From: Geopseudomonas sagittaria
GTDB taxonomy: Bacteria; Pseudomonadota; Gammaproteobacteria; Pseudomonadales; Pseudomonadaceae
Direction: 5' to 3'
NCBI RefSeq assembly: GCF_900115715.1
Contig: NZ_FOXM01000007.1
Coordinates: 144,188 to 208,187 of the forward strand
Length of the DNA stretch: 64,000 nt
Each line of letters starts with the position of its first letter. Position 1 is the stretch's first letter. The notes under the pieces were generated by a model. It saw only the letters and a list, made by a program, of their open reading frames with translations, made no database searches and was not told where the DNA came from. Both the position numbers and the translations under genes were made by a program. Below are positions 22,401-33,575 of this stretch, piece by piece.

Positions 22401-22918
22401 GGGTAGAGGTCGAGCAGCGCGCCGCGCACGGCGAACTCGCCGTGCTCGTAGACGGTGTCCACGCAGCGGTAGCCGGCGGCCTCCAGGCGTGCGCGGGTGG
22501 TATCGACGTTGAGGCGCTGGCCGACATCCAGCACCAGGCTGGAGCCGAGCAGGAAGGTCGGCGGCGGCAGGCGGTGCAGGGCGGTGGCGATCGGCACCAC
22601 CAGCACGCCGTGCTTGAGTTCGGGCAAGCGGTAGAGGCTGGCGATGCGCTGGGAGATGATGTCCTGGTGCGGCGAGAACACGTCGTAGGGCAGGGTTTCC
22701 CAGTCGGGGAAGTGCAGCACCGGCAGGTCGGGGGCGAAGAAGCGCAGCTCCTCCTGCAGGCGCTCGGCGCTCTGGCTGTCGGCGGTCAACAGCAGGGTGA
22801 AGCGCTGCGCGGCGCCGGCGGCCTCGGCGATCGCCAGGCCCTGGGCGGCGCCGGACAGATTGCCCCAGTGTTGTTTGCCGGAAGCGGCCGGCAGGCTCGG
22901 AAGACGCAGTACGGTCAC
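19478..22918 (-). CDS. mfd: Transcription-repair coupling factor Mfd
   Basis: A 1146-residue ATPase that removes RNA polymerase stalled at DNA damage and recruits UvrA. The order is the usual one: UvrB-homology region at the N-terminus (LFAPDLPVLHFPDWETLPYD), RNA-polymerase-interacting domain near residues 480-560, then the RecG-like translocase with Walker A GDVGFGKTEVA, DEEH box (IIDEEHRFG) and TATPIPRTL, and a C-terminal TRCF domain. The gene is complete and of normal length. It is divergent from the GAPDH gene. Confidence 0.97.
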   Translation of the reverse strand: MTVLRLPSLPAASGKQHWGNLSGAAQGLAIAEAAGAAQRFTLLLTADSQSAERLQEELRFFAPDLPVLHFPDWETLPYDVFSPHQDIISQRIASLYRLPELKHGVLVVPIATALHRLPPPTFLLGSSLVLDVGQRLNVDTTRARLEAAGYRCVDTVYEHGEFAVRGALLDLYPMGSPLPYRIDLFDDEIETLRTFDPETQRSVDKVDSVRLLPAREFPMQKEAVASFRARFRERFDVDYRRCPLYQDLSSGLAPAGIEYYLPLFFEQTATLFDYLPGDTQVFSLPGIEQAAEQFWGDVRNRYEERRVDPERPLLPPAELFLPVEDCFARLKSWPRVIADQQEVSTGVGRERFAARVLPDLAIQAKAGEPLAALRRFLEEYPGRVLFCAESAGRREALLELLARLKLKPREVDGWPGFVAASERLAITIAPLDEGLLLDELALIPESPLFGHRVMQRRRRDKGRDAGDNVIKNLTELREGAPVVHIDHGVGRYHGLVTLEVEGQAAEFLMLEYAEEAKLYVPVASLHLIARYTGADDAQAPLHRLGSETWQKAKRKAAEQVRDVAAELLDVYARRAAREGYAFSDPQLDYETFSAGFPFEETPDQQAAIDAVRADMLAAKPMDRLVCGDVGFGKTEVAMRAAFIAVHSGKQVAVLVPTTLLAQQHYNSFRDRFADWPVKVEVMSRFKSAKEVREAELLLAEGKVDIVIGTHKLLQEDVKFRDLGLVIIDEEHRFGVRQKEQLKALRSEVDILTLTATPIPRTLNMAVSGMRDLSIIATPPARRLSVRTFVMEQQNTVIKEALLRELLRGGQVYYLHNDVKTIEKCAAELAELVPEARIGIGHGQMRERELEQVMGDFYHKRFNVLVASTIIETGIDVPSANTIIIERADKFGLAQLHQLRGRVGRSHHQAYAYLLTPARKQMTDDAQKRLEAIANAQDLGAGFVLATHDLEIRGAGELLGEGQSGQIQAVGFTLYMEMLERAVKAIRKGEQPNLEQPLGGGPEINLRLPALIPEDYLPDVHARLILYKRIASAEDERALNELQVEMIDRFGLLPEPAKNLMRLTLLKLQAEQLGIKKVDAGPQGGRIEFTAHTPVEPLTLIKLIQSQPSRYKFEGATVFKFQVPMERPEQRFNTLEALFERLTPPSA

Positions 22919-22993
22919 GGGCGACTCTGGATGGCGACAAAGGCCCGATTGTAGCGGGCGGGTGCGCCAGCTGTCAGCGCTCGCCGGGGCACG

Positions 22994-23022
22994 TTGCCCG
23001 AAAGCGCCGGGGCCGTCATAAT
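22994..23022 (+). promoter_or_regulatory. Candidate promoter of the GAPDH gene
   Basis: TTGCCC (22994-22999) and CATAAT (23017-23022) are separated by 17 bases, upstream of the ribosome-binding site GGAAGG. Confidence 0.5.
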
Positions 23023-23064
23023 GTAGCCCTTTTTGTCATCTCCTACATGTGGAAGGTAGCGCCC

Positions 23065-24507
23065 GTGAACCAGAAGACCGACCAGTGCCTTGGTGAGTGG
23101 ATTGACCGCGAGGCCCTCGCTGAGGCCATGATTCCGCTGATCGGCCAGCTTTATCGCAACAATAAAGTGGTGACCTCGATCTACGGTCGCGGCCTGATCA
23201 ATCGTTCGGTAATCGGCATCCTCAAGGCGCATCGCTTCGCCCGCCAGATCGACGATGCCGAGCTGTCGGTCCACGACACCTTCCCGATCCTGCAGGCGAT
23301 GAGCCAGCTGGAGCTGGGTGCTGCTTCCGTCGATCTCGGTCGTATGGCCGTCAAGTTCAAGCACGAAGGCAACGGGCGCAGCGCCGAGCAGTTCGTCCGT
23401 GAAGAGCTGGCCGCGGTGGTTGGCAAGCAGGGCAGCAACGGTCATCAGGGCACCGACGTGGTGCTGTACGGTTTCGGTCGCATCGGCCGCCTGCTGGCGC
23501 GCATCATGATCGAGAAGACCGGTGGCGGCGACGGCCTGCGCCTGCGCGCCATCGTCGTGCGCAAGGGCGCCGAGAACGATCTGGTCAAGCGTGCCAGCCT
23601 GCTGCGCCGCGACTCTGTGCACGGCTCCTTCAACGGCACCATCACCATTGACGAGGAGAACAACACCATCCTCGCCAACGGCAACCTGATTCAGGTGATC
23701 TACTCCAACGATCCGACCACCGTGGACTACACCGCCTACGGCATCAAGGACGCCATCGTTGTTGACAACACCGGCAAGTGGCGCGATGCAGAAGGCCTCG
23801 GACAGCACCTCAAGTGCCCGGGCGTGGCCCGCGTGCTGCTGACCGCGCCGGGCAAGGGCGAGATCAAGAACATCGTTCACGGCATCAACCACGGCCTGAT
23901 CACCGACGAGGACAAGATCCTCTCCGCGGCGTCCTGCACCACCAACGCCATCGTGCCGGTGCTCAAGGCGGTCTACGACAAGTTCGGCATCGTCCACGGC
24001 CACGTGGAGACCGTGCACTCCTACACCAACGACCAGAACCTGATCGACAACTTCCACAAGGGCAACCGTCGTGGTCGCAGCGCTGCGCTGAACATGGTGA
24101 TCACCGAGACCGGTGCCGCCACCGCAGCCGCCAAGGCCCTGCCGGTGCTGAAGGGCAAGCTGACCGGCAACGCCATTCGCGTACCGACGCCGAACGTGTC
24201 CATGGCCATTCTCAACCTGAGTCTGGAAAAGGCCACCAGCCGCGACGAGATCAACGAGTATCTGCGCCACATGGCGCTGCACTCCGAGCTGCACAAGCAG
24301 ATCGACTTCACCAACTCGCCGGAAGTGGTGTCCACCGACTTCGTCGGTTCCCGTCACGCCGGTGTGGTGGATGCCGAAGCCACCATCTGCAACGACAACC
24401 GCGTCGTGCTGTACGTGTGGTACGACAACGAGTTCGGCTACAGCTGCCAGGTGGTGCGTGTGCTGGAAGACGTGGCCGGGGTCAACCCGCCGGCCTTCCC
24501 GCGCTGA
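23065..24507 (+). CDS. gap: Glyceraldehyde-3-phosphate dehydrogenase, long N-terminally extended form
   Basis: A 480-residue GAPDH, longer than the usual 330 or so. The first 130 residues or so are a helical extension (WIDREALAEAMIPLIGQLY) that precedes the NAD-binding start VVLYGFGRIGRLLAR. The catalytic cysteine is in SAASCTTNAIVP, and WYDNEFGYSCQVVRV is the conserved end. A similar extended protein is encoded between mfd and nqrA in P. aeruginosa. GTG 23065 is preferred because GGAAGG (23051-23056) is eight bases upstream; ATG 23047 would add six residues. Direction of catalysis (glycolytic or gluconeogenic) cannot be read from the sequence. Confidence 0.9.
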   Translation: MNQKTDQCLGEWIDREALAEAMIPLIGQLYRNNKVVTSIYGRGLINRSVIGILKAHRFARQIDDAELSVHDTFPILQAMSQLELGAASVDLGRMAVKFKHEGNGRSAEQFVREELAAVVGKQGSNGHQGTDVVLYGFGRIGRLLARIMIEKTGGGDGLRLRAIVVRKGAENDLVKRASLLRRDSVHGSFNGTITIDEENNTILANGNLIQVIYSNDPTTVDYTAYGIKDAIVVDNTGKWRDAEGLGQHLKCPGVARVLLTAPGKGEIKNIVHGINHGLITDEDKILSAASCTTNAIVPVLKAVYDKFGIVHGHVETVHSYTNDQNLIDNFHKGNRRGRSAALNMVITETGAATAAAKALPVLKGKLTGNAIRVPTPNVSMAILNLSLEKATSRDEINEYLRHMALHSELHKQIDFTNSPEVVSTDFVGSRHAGVVDAEATICNDNRVVLYVWYDNEFGYSCQVVRVLEDVAGVNPPAFPR

Positions 24508-24530
24508 TTCGCGCAGGGCTGTGAGAGAAC

Positions 24531-24556
24531 AAAACGGGAGCTTCGGCTCCCGTTTT
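24531..24556 (+). terminator. Rho-independent terminator after GAPDH
   Basis: An 11-bp perfect stem (AAAACGGGAGC and its complement) with a stable TTCG tetraloop, ending in TTTT. Confidence 0.92.
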
Positions 24557-26208
<1,652 letters not shown>

Positions 26209-26210
26209 AC

Positions 26211-27422
26211 ATGGGCGTGCGCGAATATCTCGACAAGATCGAGCACAACTTCGAAAAAGGCGGCAAATACGAGAAGTGGTACGCCCTGTATGAAGCAGTG
26301 GACACCTTCTTCTATCGCCCCGGCAGCGTGACCAAGACCACGGCCCACGTGCGTGACGGCATCGACCTCAAGCGCATGATGATCACCGTGTGGCTGTGCA
26401 CCTTCCCGGCGATGTTCTTCGGCATGTGGAACGTCGGCTACCAGGCCAACCTGATCTTCGCCCAGAGCCCCGAGCTGCTGGCGGCGCAGGATGGCTGGCG
26501 CTTCAGCCTGATCGGCGCGCTGGCCGGTTTCGATCCGAACAGCCTGTGGGACTGCTTCATCCAGGGCGCGGCGTACTTCCTGCCGATCTACCTGGTGACC
26601 TTCATCGTCGGCGGTTTCTGGGAGGTGCTGTTCGCTTCCATCCGTCGTCACGAGGTCAACGAAGGCTTCTTCGTCACCTCCGTGCTGTTCGCCCTGATCC
26701 TGCCGCCGAGCATCCCGCTGTGGCAGGTCGCCCTGGGCATCAGCTTCGGCGTGGTGATCGCCAAGGAAGTGTTCGGCGGTACCGGCAAGAACTTCCTCAA
26801 CCCGGCGCTGGCCGGTCGGGCCTTTCTGTTCTTCGCCTACCCGGCGCAACTGTCGGGTGACGGCGTGTGGACCGCGGTGGACGGCTATGTCGGCGCCACC
26901 AGCCTGAGCCTGGGCGCCGCCGGCGGGGTGGAAGCCATCGTCGGCCAGGGCATCACCTGGATGGACGCCTTCATCGGCACCATTCACGGCTCGGTCGGCG
27001 AAACCAGCACCCTGGCCATCTTCATCGGTGGCGCCGTGCTGCTGCTGACCAAGATCGCCTCCTGGCGCATCGTCGCCGGCGTGATGATCGGCATGGTGGC
27101 CACCAGCACGCTGTTCAACGTCATCGGCTCGGATACCAATCCGATGTTCGCCATGCCCTGGCACTGGCATCTGGTGGTCGGCGGTTTCGCCTTCGCCATG
27201 CTGTTCATGGCCACCGACCCGGTTTCGGCGTCGATGACCAATACCGGCAAGTGGCTGTTCGGCGCCCTCATCGGCCTGATGGTGGTGCTGATCCGTGTGG
27301 TCAACCCGGCATTCCCGGAAGGCATGATGCTGGCGATCCTGTTCGCCAACCTGTTTGCACCGCTGATCGACCACTTCGTCGTTCAGGCCAATATCAAGCG
27401 GAGGCTGGCACGCAATGTCTAG
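26211..27422 (+). CDS. nqrB: Na+-NQR subunit B
   Basis: A 403-residue integral membrane subunit with about ten helices and a soluble N-terminal segment. NqrB carries riboflavin and an FMN covalently bound to threonine; the matching site here is in [11 protein letters not shown]. It starts two bases after nqrA and overlaps nqrC by eight bases, which indicates translational coupling. Confidence 0.97.
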   Translation: MGVREYLDKIEHNFEKGGKYEKWYALYEAVDTFFYRPGSVTKTTAHVRDGIDLKRMMITVWLCTFPAMFFGMWNVGYQANLIFAQSPELLAAQDGWRFSLIGALAGFDPNSLWDCFIQGAAYFLPIYLVTFIVGGFWEVLFASIRRHEVNEGFFVTSVLFALILPPSIPLWQVALGISFGVVIAKEVFGGTGKNFLNPALAGRAFLFFAYPAQLSGDGVWTAVDGYVGATSLSLGAAGGVEAIVGQGITWMDAFIGTIHGSVGETSTLAIFIGGAVLLLTKIASWRIVAGVMIGMVATSTLFNVIGSDTNPMFAMPWHWHLVVGGFAFAMLFMATDPVSASMTNTGKWLFGALIGLMVVLIRVVNPAFPEGMMLAILFANLFAPLIDHFVVQANIKRRLARNV

Positions 27423-28206
27423 TCAAAAAGAGTCGACTGCCCGCACCCTGATGGTGGCGCTGGTGGTCTGCCTGGTGTGCTCGGTGTTCGTCGCCGGCGC
27501 CGCCGTGGCGCTGAAGCCGACCCAGGTCGAGAATCGTCAGCTGGACAAGCAGCGCAGCATCCTGGCCATCGCCGGCCTCGGTGAGGCCGAGATGTCCGCC
27601 AAGCAGATCAAGGAGCTGTTCGCCAGCCGCATCCGTGCGCGCGTGGTCGATCTGCAGACCGGCAAGTTCACCGACGAGCTGAATGCCGCGACCTTCGATC
27701 CGCTCAAGGCGTCCAAGGATCCCAAGCTGTCCGACGCCCTGCCGGGCGCCGACGACATCGCCTCGATCAAGCGTCGCGAGCGCTTCACCACCGTCTATCT
27801 GGTGGAAAGCGCCGACGGCCAGATGGAAACCCTGATCCTGCCGGTGCGCGGCTACGGCCTGTGGTCGACCCTGCACGGCTTCATGGCGGTCAAGGGCGAC
27901 CTCAATACCGTGGCCGGCTTCGGCTTCTACCAGCACGCCGAGACTCCCGGTCTGGGCGGCGAGGTGGACAACCCGAAGTGGAAGGCGCTGTGGCCGGGCA
28001 AGACCCTGTTCAACGAGCAGGGCGAGCCGGTCATCGCGATCATCAAGGGCAGTGTCGATCCGCAGAGTGCGCAGGCAACTCATCAGGTCGACGGCCTGGC
28101 CGGTGCGACCCTGACCAGCAAGGGCGTCGACAACCTGCTGAAGTTCTGGCTGGGCCAGGGCGGCTTCGGCTCCTTCATTGCTAATCTGCGCGCTGGGGAG
28201 GCTTGA
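27415..28206 (+). CDS. nqrC: Na+-NQR subunit C
   Basis: A 263-residue subunit with one N-terminal membrane helix ([20 protein letters not shown]) and a periplasmic FMN-binding domain. The flavinylation motif is GLAGATLTS, where the threonine receives FMN from ApbE. The first residue of the usual SGAT is alanine here, a common variant. It overlaps nqrB by eight bases. Confidence 0.97.
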   Translation: MSSQKESTARTLMVALVVCLVCSVFVAGAAVALKPTQVENRQLDKQRSILAIAGLGEAEMSAKQIKELFASRIRARVVDLQTGKFTDELNAATFDPLKASKDPKLSDALPGADDIASIKRRERFTTVYLVESADGQMETLILPVRGYGLWSTLHGFMAVKGDLNTVAGFGFYQHAETPGLGGEVDNPKWKALWPGKTLFNEQGEPVIAIIKGSVDPQSAQATHQVDGLAGATLTSKGVDNLLKFWLGQGGFGSFIANLRAGEA

Positions 28207-28208
28207 TC

Positions 28209-28877
28209 ATGTCCCAACCGACAATCAAGGAAGTCCTGCTTAATCCGGTCTTCAACAACAACCCCATCGGCCTGCAGATCCTCGGCATCTGCTCGGCGCT
28301 GGCGGTGACCTCTAACCTGAAGACCGCGCTGGTGATGTCGATCGCCCTGACCCTGGTGACCGGCTTCTCCAACCTGTTCATCTCGCTGATCCGCAGCCAG
28401 ATCCCCAGCTCGATCCGCATGATCGTGCAGATGGTGATCATCGCGTCCCTGGTGATCCTGGTTGACCAGGTGCTCAAGGCGTTCGCCTACAGTCTGTCCA
28501 AGCAGCTGTCGGTATTCGTCGGCCTGATCATCACCAACTGCATCGTGATGGGCCGCGCCGAGGCCTTCGCCATGCAGAACCCGCCGGTGCTGTCGTTCTT
28601 CGACGGCATTGGCAACGGTCTGGGCTACAGCGCCATGCTGATCGTGCTCGGCATCGTTCGCGAGCTGTTCGGCGCCGGCAAGCTGCTGGGCTTCGAGATC
28701 CTCCCGGTGGTCAATGACGGTGGCTGGTACCTGCCCAACGGCATGCTGCTGCTGCCGCCCTCGGCGTTCTTCCTGATCGGCCTGATCATCTGGGGGCTGC
28801 GTACCTGGAAGACCGTCCAGGTCGAGGCGCCGAGCTTCAAGATGGCTTCGCAAGTCCAGAGCAAGGAGGCCTACTGA
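28209..28877 (+). CDS. nqrD: Na+-NQR subunit D
   Basis: A 222-residue membrane subunit with six hydrophobic helices, member of the NqrD/RnfE family. It contains [14 protein letters not shown], whose cysteine belongs to the pair that binds an iron-sulfur centre together with NqrE. I start at ATG 28209 ([11 protein letters not shown]); a TTG at 28203 is also in frame but overlaps the nqrC stop. GGGGAGG in the nqrC end is the ribosome-binding site. Confidence 0.96.
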   Translation: MSQPTIKEVLLNPVFNNNPIGLQILGICSALAVTSNLKTALVMSIALTLVTGFSNLFISLIRSQIPSSIRMIVQMVIIASLVILVDQVLKAFAYSLSKQLSVFVGLIITNCIVMGRAEAFAMQNPPVLSFFDGIGNGLGYSAMLIVLGIVRELFGAGKLLGFEILPVVNDGGWYLPNGMLLLPPSAFFLIGLIIWGLRTWKTVQVEAPSFKMASQVQSKEAY

Positions 28878-29485
28878 TGGAACACTACATCAGCCTGTTC
28901 GTGAAGGCCGTGTTCGTGGAGAACATGGCGCTGGCCTTCTTCCTCGGCATGTGCACCTTCATCGCCATTTCCAAGAAAGTGGAAACGGCGATCGGTCTGG
29001 GTATCGCGGTTACCGTGGTGCAGGCCATCACCGTGCCGGCCAACAACCTGATCTACACCTACCTGCTCAAGGACGGCGCGCTGGCCTGGGCCGGCCTGCC
29101 GGAGGTGGACCTCAGCTTCCTCGGCCTGCTCAGCTACATCGGTGTGATCGCCGCCATCGTGCAGATCCTCGAGATGCTCCTCGACAAGTACGTGCCCTCG
29201 CTCTACAACGCGCTGGGCGTGTTCCTGCCGCTGATCACGGTGAACTGCGCCATCATGGGCGGCACCCTGTTCATGGTCGAGCGCGACTACAACCTCTCCG
29301 AGAGCGTGGTCTACGGTCTGGGCTCGGGCTTCTCCTGGGCGCTGGCGATTGCCGTGCTCGCCGGTGTGCGCGAGAAGCTCAAGTACAGCGACGTTCCCGC
29401 CGGTCTGCAGGGGCTGGGTATCACCTTCATCACCATCGGACTGATGTCGCTGGGCTTCATGTCCTTCTCCGGTGTGCAGCTCTAA
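28877..29485 (+). CDS. nqrE: Na+-NQR subunit E
   Basis: A 202-residue membrane subunit, family NqrE/RnfA, with six helices. [15 protein letters not shown] holds the cysteine that pairs with NqrD. Its ATG overlaps the nqrD stop in TGATG, and AAGGAGG stands just before. The topology is inverted relative to NqrD in this family. Confidence 0.97.
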   Translation: MEHYISLFVKAVFVENMALAFFLGMCTFIAISKKVETAIGLGIAVTVVQAITVPANNLIYTYLLKDGALAWAGLPEVDLSFLGLLSYIGVIAAIVQILEMLLDKYVPSLYNALGVFLPLITVNCAIMGGTLFMVERDYNLSESVVYGLGSGFSWALAIAVLAGVREKLKYSDVPAGLQGLGITFITIGLMSLGFMSFSGVQL

Positions 29486-29500
29486 GGAAGGGATGAACAG

Positions 29501-30727
29501 ATGATCAATTTCGAGATTTTCCTCGCCATCGGGATGTTCACCGCCATCGTGCTCGCACTGGTGGTGATCATCCTCGCGGCACGCGCCAAGCTGGTGTCCA
29601 GCGGCGACGTGACCATCGAGATCAACGGCGAGAAGACCATTACCGTGCCGGCCGGCGGCAAGCTGCTGCAGACCCTGGCCAACAACAACATCTTCCTGTC
29701 CTCCGCCTGTGGCGGCGGCGGCACCTGCGCGCAGTGCAAGTGCGTCGTCGAGTCGGGTGGCGGCGAGATGCTGCCGACCGAGGAGTCGCACTTCACCAAG
29801 CGCGAGGCCAAGGCCGGCTGGCGCCTGTCCTGCCAGACTCCGGTCAAGCAGGACATGAAGATCGAAGTCCCCGAAGAAGTGTTCGGCGTGAAGAAGTGGG
29901 AATGCACTGTGCAGTCCAACCCCAACGTCGCCACCTTCATCAAGGAGCTGACCCTCAAGCTGCCGGAAGGCGAGAACGTCGACTTCCGCGCTGGCGGTTA
30001 CGTGCAGCTGGAGTGCCCGCCGCACGTGGTCAACTACAAGGACTTCGACATCCAGCCCGAGTACCGCGGCGACTGGGACAAGTTCAACATGTGGCGCTAC
30101 GTGTCCAAGGTGGACGAGCCGACCATTCGCGCCTATTCCATGGCCAACTACCCGGAAGAGCGCGGGCTGGTGAAGTTCAACATCCGCATCGCCTCGCCGC
30201 CGCCGGGCAAGGACGAGATCCCGCCGGGCAAGATGTCCTCGTTCGTGTTCAACCTCAAGCCGGGCGACAAGATCACCGTATACGGACCCTTCGGCGAGTT
30301 CTTCGCCAAGGACACCGACAACGAGATGGTGTTCATCGGCGGCGGTGCCGGCATGGCGCCGATGCGCTCGCACATCTTCGACCAGCTCAAGCGCCTGAAG
30401 TCTACCCGCAAGATCAGCTTCTGGTACGGTGCGCGCTCCATGCGCGAGGCGTTCTACGTCGAGGAATACGACCAGTTGCAGGCGGAGAACCCGAACTTCA
30501 AGTGGCACCTGGCGCTGTCCGATCCGCAGCCCGAGGACAACTGGACCGGCCTCAAGGGCTTCATCCACAACGTGCTGTTCGAGAACTACCTGAAGGACCA
30601 TCCGGCGCCGGAGGACTGCGAGTTCTACATGTGCGGCCCGCCGATGATGAACGCTGCGGTGATCAAGATGCTGCTGGATCTCGGTGTGGAGCGCGAAAAC
30701 ATCCTGCTCGACGACTTCGGCGGCTAG
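29501..30727 (+). CDS. nqrF: Na+-NQR subunit F, NADH-oxidising
   Basis: A 408-residue subunit with one N-terminal helix, a 2Fe-2S ferredoxin domain with the cysteine ligands in [13 protein letters not shown] and SCQTPV, and a ferredoxin-reductase domain that binds FAD (RAYSMANYP) and NADH ([18 protein letters not shown]). It takes electrons from NADH and feeds them into the complex. The gene is of normal length. Confidence 0.97.
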   Translation: MINFEIFLAIGMFTAIVLALVVIILAARAKLVSSGDVTIEINGEKTITVPAGGKLLQTLANNNIFLSSACGGGGTCAQCKCVVESGGGEMLPTEESHFTKREAKAGWRLSCQTPVKQDMKIEVPEEVFGVKKWECTVQSNPNVATFIKELTLKLPEGENVDFRAGGYVQLECPPHVVNYKDFDIQPEYRGDWDKFNMWRYVSKVDEPTIRAYSMANYPEERGLVKFNIRIASPPPGKDEIPPGKMSSFVFNLKPGDKITVYGPFGEFFAKDTDNEMVFIGGGAGMAPMRSHIFDQLKRLKSTRKISFWYGARSMREAFYVEEYDQLQAENPNFKWHLALSDPQPEDNWTGLKGFIHNVLFENYLKDHPAPEDCEFYMCGPPMMNAAVIKMLLDLGVERENILLDDFGG

Positions 30728-30732
30728 CCCCG

Positions 30733-31764
30733 ATGTCCCTGGCAGCACTGCTGCGGCCCGTCATCGCTGTCGCCTGTGCGACAGCCCTGACGGGCTGTTT
30801 GTTTTCCGATCCGCTGGAGTCCTTCGGCGGTCCGACCATGGGCAGCACCTACGCGGTGAAGTACGTGCGTGCCGACGGGGTGGCGGATGTCGCCACCCTG
30901 CAGGCCGGCGTCGAGGCGATCCTCGCCGAGGTCGACAGCCAGATGTCCACCTACCGCGACGACTCGCTGATCGAGCGGTTCAATCGCGCGCCGGCCGGTA
31001 CCTGCATGGCGATGCCGCGCGATGTGCTGGAGCTGGTGCGCCTGGGCGAGGGCTTGTCGCTGCAGAGCGATGGCGCCTTCGACCTGACCATCGAGCCGCT
31101 GCTCAACCTGTGGGGCTTCGGACCCAAGTCGCGCGGCGAGCAGGTACCGAGTGCCGAGGCGATTGCCGCCGCCCGCGAGCGCGTCGGTCATCGCCACCTG
31201 CGCATCGACGGCGAGCAGCTGTGCAAGGACGTCAAGCTGCAGGTGGACTTCAACAGCATCGCCGCCGGCCACGCGGTCGATCGCATCGCCGCCTGGCTGG
31301 AGCAGCAGGGCGTGGCCAGCTACCTAGTGGAGGCCACCGGCGAGCTCAAGGGGCGCGGACGCAAGCCGGACGGCTCGCCCTGGCGCATCGCCGTCGAGGA
31401 GCCGCGCACCGATCAGCGCGTGGCACAGAAGGTGCTTGAACTGGACGGCTACGGCGTATCGACCTCGGGTGACTACCGCAACTACTTCGAGGAAAATGGT
31501 CGGCGCTACTCGCATACCCTCGATCCGCGCAGCGGCGCACCGATTACCCACCGCCTGGCAGCGGTGACCGTGCTGCATCCCAAGGCCTTGCTGGCCGACG
31601 GCCTGTCCACCCTGCTGATGGTGCTGGGGCCGGAGGAGGGCGTAATCTGGGCGGAGCGACAGGGGATCGCGGCGTTCTTCGTCACCCGCGCGGGTGAAGG
31701 CTACGTCACCCACGCAACCAAGGCTTTTGACGCGCTGATGGCAGCGCAAGGAGAACGACCATGA
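30733..31764 (+). CDS. apbE: FAD:protein FMN transferase ApbE (lipoprotein)
   Basis: A 343-residue enzyme that attaches FMN to threonines of NqrB and NqrC. The N-terminus is a lipoprotein signal with lipobox LTGC, so it is anchored in the periplasm. GGPTMGSTYAVKY and YGVSTSGDYRNYF with HTLDPRSGAPI are the conserved ApbE segments. It starts five bases after nqrF and overlaps nqrM in ATGA, so it is part of the nqr operon. Confidence 0.95.
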   Translation: MSLAALLRPVIAVACATALTGCLFSDPLESFGGPTMGSTYAVKYVRADGVADVATLQAGVEAILAEVDSQMSTYRDDSLIERFNRAPAGTCMAMPRDVLELVRLGEGLSLQSDGAFDLTIEPLLNLWGFGPKSRGEQVPSAEAIAAARERVGHRHLRIDGEQLCKDVKLQVDFNSIAAGHAVDRIAAWLEQQGVASYLVEATGELKGRGRKPDGSPWRIAVEEPRTDQRVAQKVLELDGYGVSTSGDYRNYFEENGRRYSHTLDPRSGAPITHRLAAVTVLHPKALLADGLSTLLMVLGPEEGVIWAERQGIAAFFVTRAGEGYVTHATKAFDALMAAQGERP

Positions 31765-31997
31765 CCTGGTTACTGGCTTTTGCGCTCATGTTGCTGGTGG
31801 TATTCGGCATGGCTATCGGGGTGATCATGGGGCGCAAGCCGATCGCCGGCTCCTGTGGTGGCATCGCCAATCTGGGCATCGAGAAGGACGAGTGTCCGAT
31901 CTGTGGCGGTGACACCCAGAAGTGCGAGGAAGCCAACAGCGAGGGTGACGGCAAGCCGTCCCCGGTGCAGGCCTACGACGCGACCCGTCGCAGCTGA
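31761..31997 (+). CDS. nqrM: Na+-NQR maturation protein NqrM
   Basis: A 78-residue protein with one membrane helix (residues 3-23) and four cysteines in CGG, CPICGG and QKCEE. NqrM is needed to assemble the complex, probably by delivering iron for the NqrD/E centre. Its ATG overlaps the apbE stop. A terminator follows and closes the operon. Confidence 0.93.
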   Translation: MTWLLAFALMLLVVFGMAIGVIMGRKPIAGSCGGIANLGIEKDECPICGGDTQKCEEANSEGDGKPSPVQAYDATRRS

Positions 31998-32003
31998 ACC
32001 CCG

Positions 32004-32034
32004 ACGGGGCAGTGAGCATCACTGCCCCGTTTTT
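32004..32034 (+). terminator. Terminator of the nqr operon
   Basis: A perfect 12-bp stem (ACGGGGCAGTGA with its complement), a GCA loop and a T-rich tail. Confidence 0.9.
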
Positions 32035-32049
32035 ATTTACGGTCGCCGA

Positions 32050-32071
32050 CCGCGAGCCATGGGGCTCGCGG
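32050..32071. repeat. 9-bp inverted repeat upstream of sthA
   Basis: CCGCGAGCC and GGCTCGCGG are separated by ATGG. It stands 68 bases before the sthA start and could be an operator or an RNA hairpin. No function can be assigned. Confidence 0.35.
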
Positions 32072-32138
32072 CATGAATGCGGCGCCGGATGTGAGGCCCG
32101 CCTGATGCGGGTTGCAGTTTGTCCCTAAGGAGTGACAG

Positions 32139-33533
32139 ATGGCCGTCTACAACTATGACGTGGTGGTGCTGGGCTCGGGCCCGGCAGGTGAGGGGGCGGC
32201 GATGAGCGCCGCCAAGAGCGGGCGCAAGGTGGCGGTGGTGGATAGCCGCAAGCTGGTCGGTGGCAACTGCACGCACCTGGGCACCATCCCCTCGAAGGCC
32301 CTGCGTCATTCGGTCCGCCAGATTCTGCAGTTCAACACCAATCCGATGTTCCGCCAGATCGGCGAGCCGCGCTGGTTCTCCTTTCCCGATGTGCTGAAGA
32401 GCGCCGAACTGGTGATCGACAAGCAGGTCGCCTCGCGCACCGGCTACTACGCGCGCAACCGCGTCGACGTGTTCTTCGGTACCGCCAGTTTCGCCGACGA
32501 GCACACCATCGAGGTGGTGACCCACAACGGCGTGGTGGAAAAGCTGGTGACCAAGCAGGTGGTGGTGGCCACCGGCTCGCGCCCCTACCGTCCGGCCGAT
32601 GTGGACTTCAGCCATCCGCGCATCTACGACAGCGACACCATCCTCAATCTCAGCCACACCCCGCGGCGGATGATCATCTACGGAGCCGGGGTGATCGGTT
32701 GCGAGTATGCGTCGATCTTCAGTGGTCTGGGTGTGCTGGTCGACCTGATCGACAACCGCGACCAGCTGCTCAGCTTTCTCGACGACGAAATTTCCGATGC
32801 GTTGAGCTACCACCTGCGCAACAACAACGTGCTGATCCGTCACAACGAGGAGTACGAGCGCATCGAGGGTCAGGATCACGGCGTGGTCCTGCACCTGAAG
32901 TCGGGCAAGAAGATCAAGGCCGACGCCCTGCTGTGGTGCAACGGCCGCACCGGCAACACCGACAAGCTGGCCCTGGAGAACGTCGGCATCGAGGCCAACG
33001 GCCGCGGGCAGATCGCCGTCGACCAGCACTACCGCACCAGCGTGGCGAACATCTACGCCGCCGGTGACGTGATCGGCTGGCCGAGCCTGGCCAGCGCCGC
33101 CTACGACCAGGGCCGCTCGGCCGCCGGCAGCATCGTTGAAGACGACAGCTGGCACTTCATCAATGACGTGCCGACCGGCATCTACACCATTCCGGAGATC
33201 AGCTCGATCGGCAAGAACGAGCAGGAGCTGACCAAGGAGAAGATCCCCTACGAGGTCGGCAAGGCGTTCTTCAAATCGATGGCCCGGGCGCAGATCTCCA
33301 ACGAGCGGGTCGGCATGCTGAAGATCCTCTTCCATCGCGAGACCCTGCAGATCCTCGGCGTGCACTGCTTCGGCTACCAGGCTTCGGAGATCGTCCACAT
33401 CGGCCAGGCGATCATGAACCAGAAGGGTGAGGCGAATACCATCAAGTATTTCATCAACACCACCTTCAACTACCCGACCATGGCCGAAGCCTATCGGGTG
33501 GCGGCGTTCGACGGCCTCAACCGGCTTTTTTGA
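32139..33533 (+). CDS. sthA: Soluble pyridine nucleotide transhydrogenase
   Basis: A 464-residue flavoprotein that moves reducing equivalents between NADPH and NAD+. It belongs to the disulfide reductase superfamily: FAD-binding [17 protein letters not shown]-binding [16 protein letters not shown], and the C-terminal dimer domain. The usual redox-active CxxxxC is replaced by CTHLGT, which is typical of SthA and separates it from lipoamide dehydrogenase. TAAGGAG stands upstream of the ATG. Confidence 0.95.
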   Translation: MAVYNYDVVVLGSGPAGEGAAMSAAKSGRKVAVVDSRKLVGGNCTHLGTIPSKALRHSVRQILQFNTNPMFRQIGEPRWFSFPDVLKSAELVIDKQVASRTGYYARNRVDVFFGTASFADEHTIEVVTHNGVVEKLVTKQVVVATGSRPYRPADVDFSHPRIYDSDTILNLSHTPRRMIIYGAGVIGCEYASIFSGLGVLVDLIDNRDQLLSFLDDEISDALSYHLRNNNVLIRHNEEYERIEGQDHGVVLHLKSGKKIKADALLWCNGRTGNTDKLALENVGIEANGRGQIAVDQHYRTSVANIYAAGDVIGWPSLASAAYDQGRSAAGSIVEDDSWHFINDVPTGIYTIPEISSIGKNEQELTKEKIPYEVGKAFFKSMARAQISNERVGMLKILFHRETLQILGVHCFGYQASEIVHIGQAIMNQKGEANTIKYFINTTFNYPTMAEAYRVAAFDGLNRLF

Positions 33534-33537
33534 GCGG

Positions 33538-33566
33538 CTCCGACCGGTGGCCTGAACCGGTCGGAG
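33538..33566. terminator. Terminator between sthA and glpQ
   Basis: A perfect 10-bp stem, CTCCGACCGG/CCGGTCGGAG, with a nine-base loop between the convergent genes. A weaker outer repeat (GAGCGG/CCGCTC) flanks it. Confidence 0.7.
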
Positions 33567-33575
33567 ACTGGCCGC

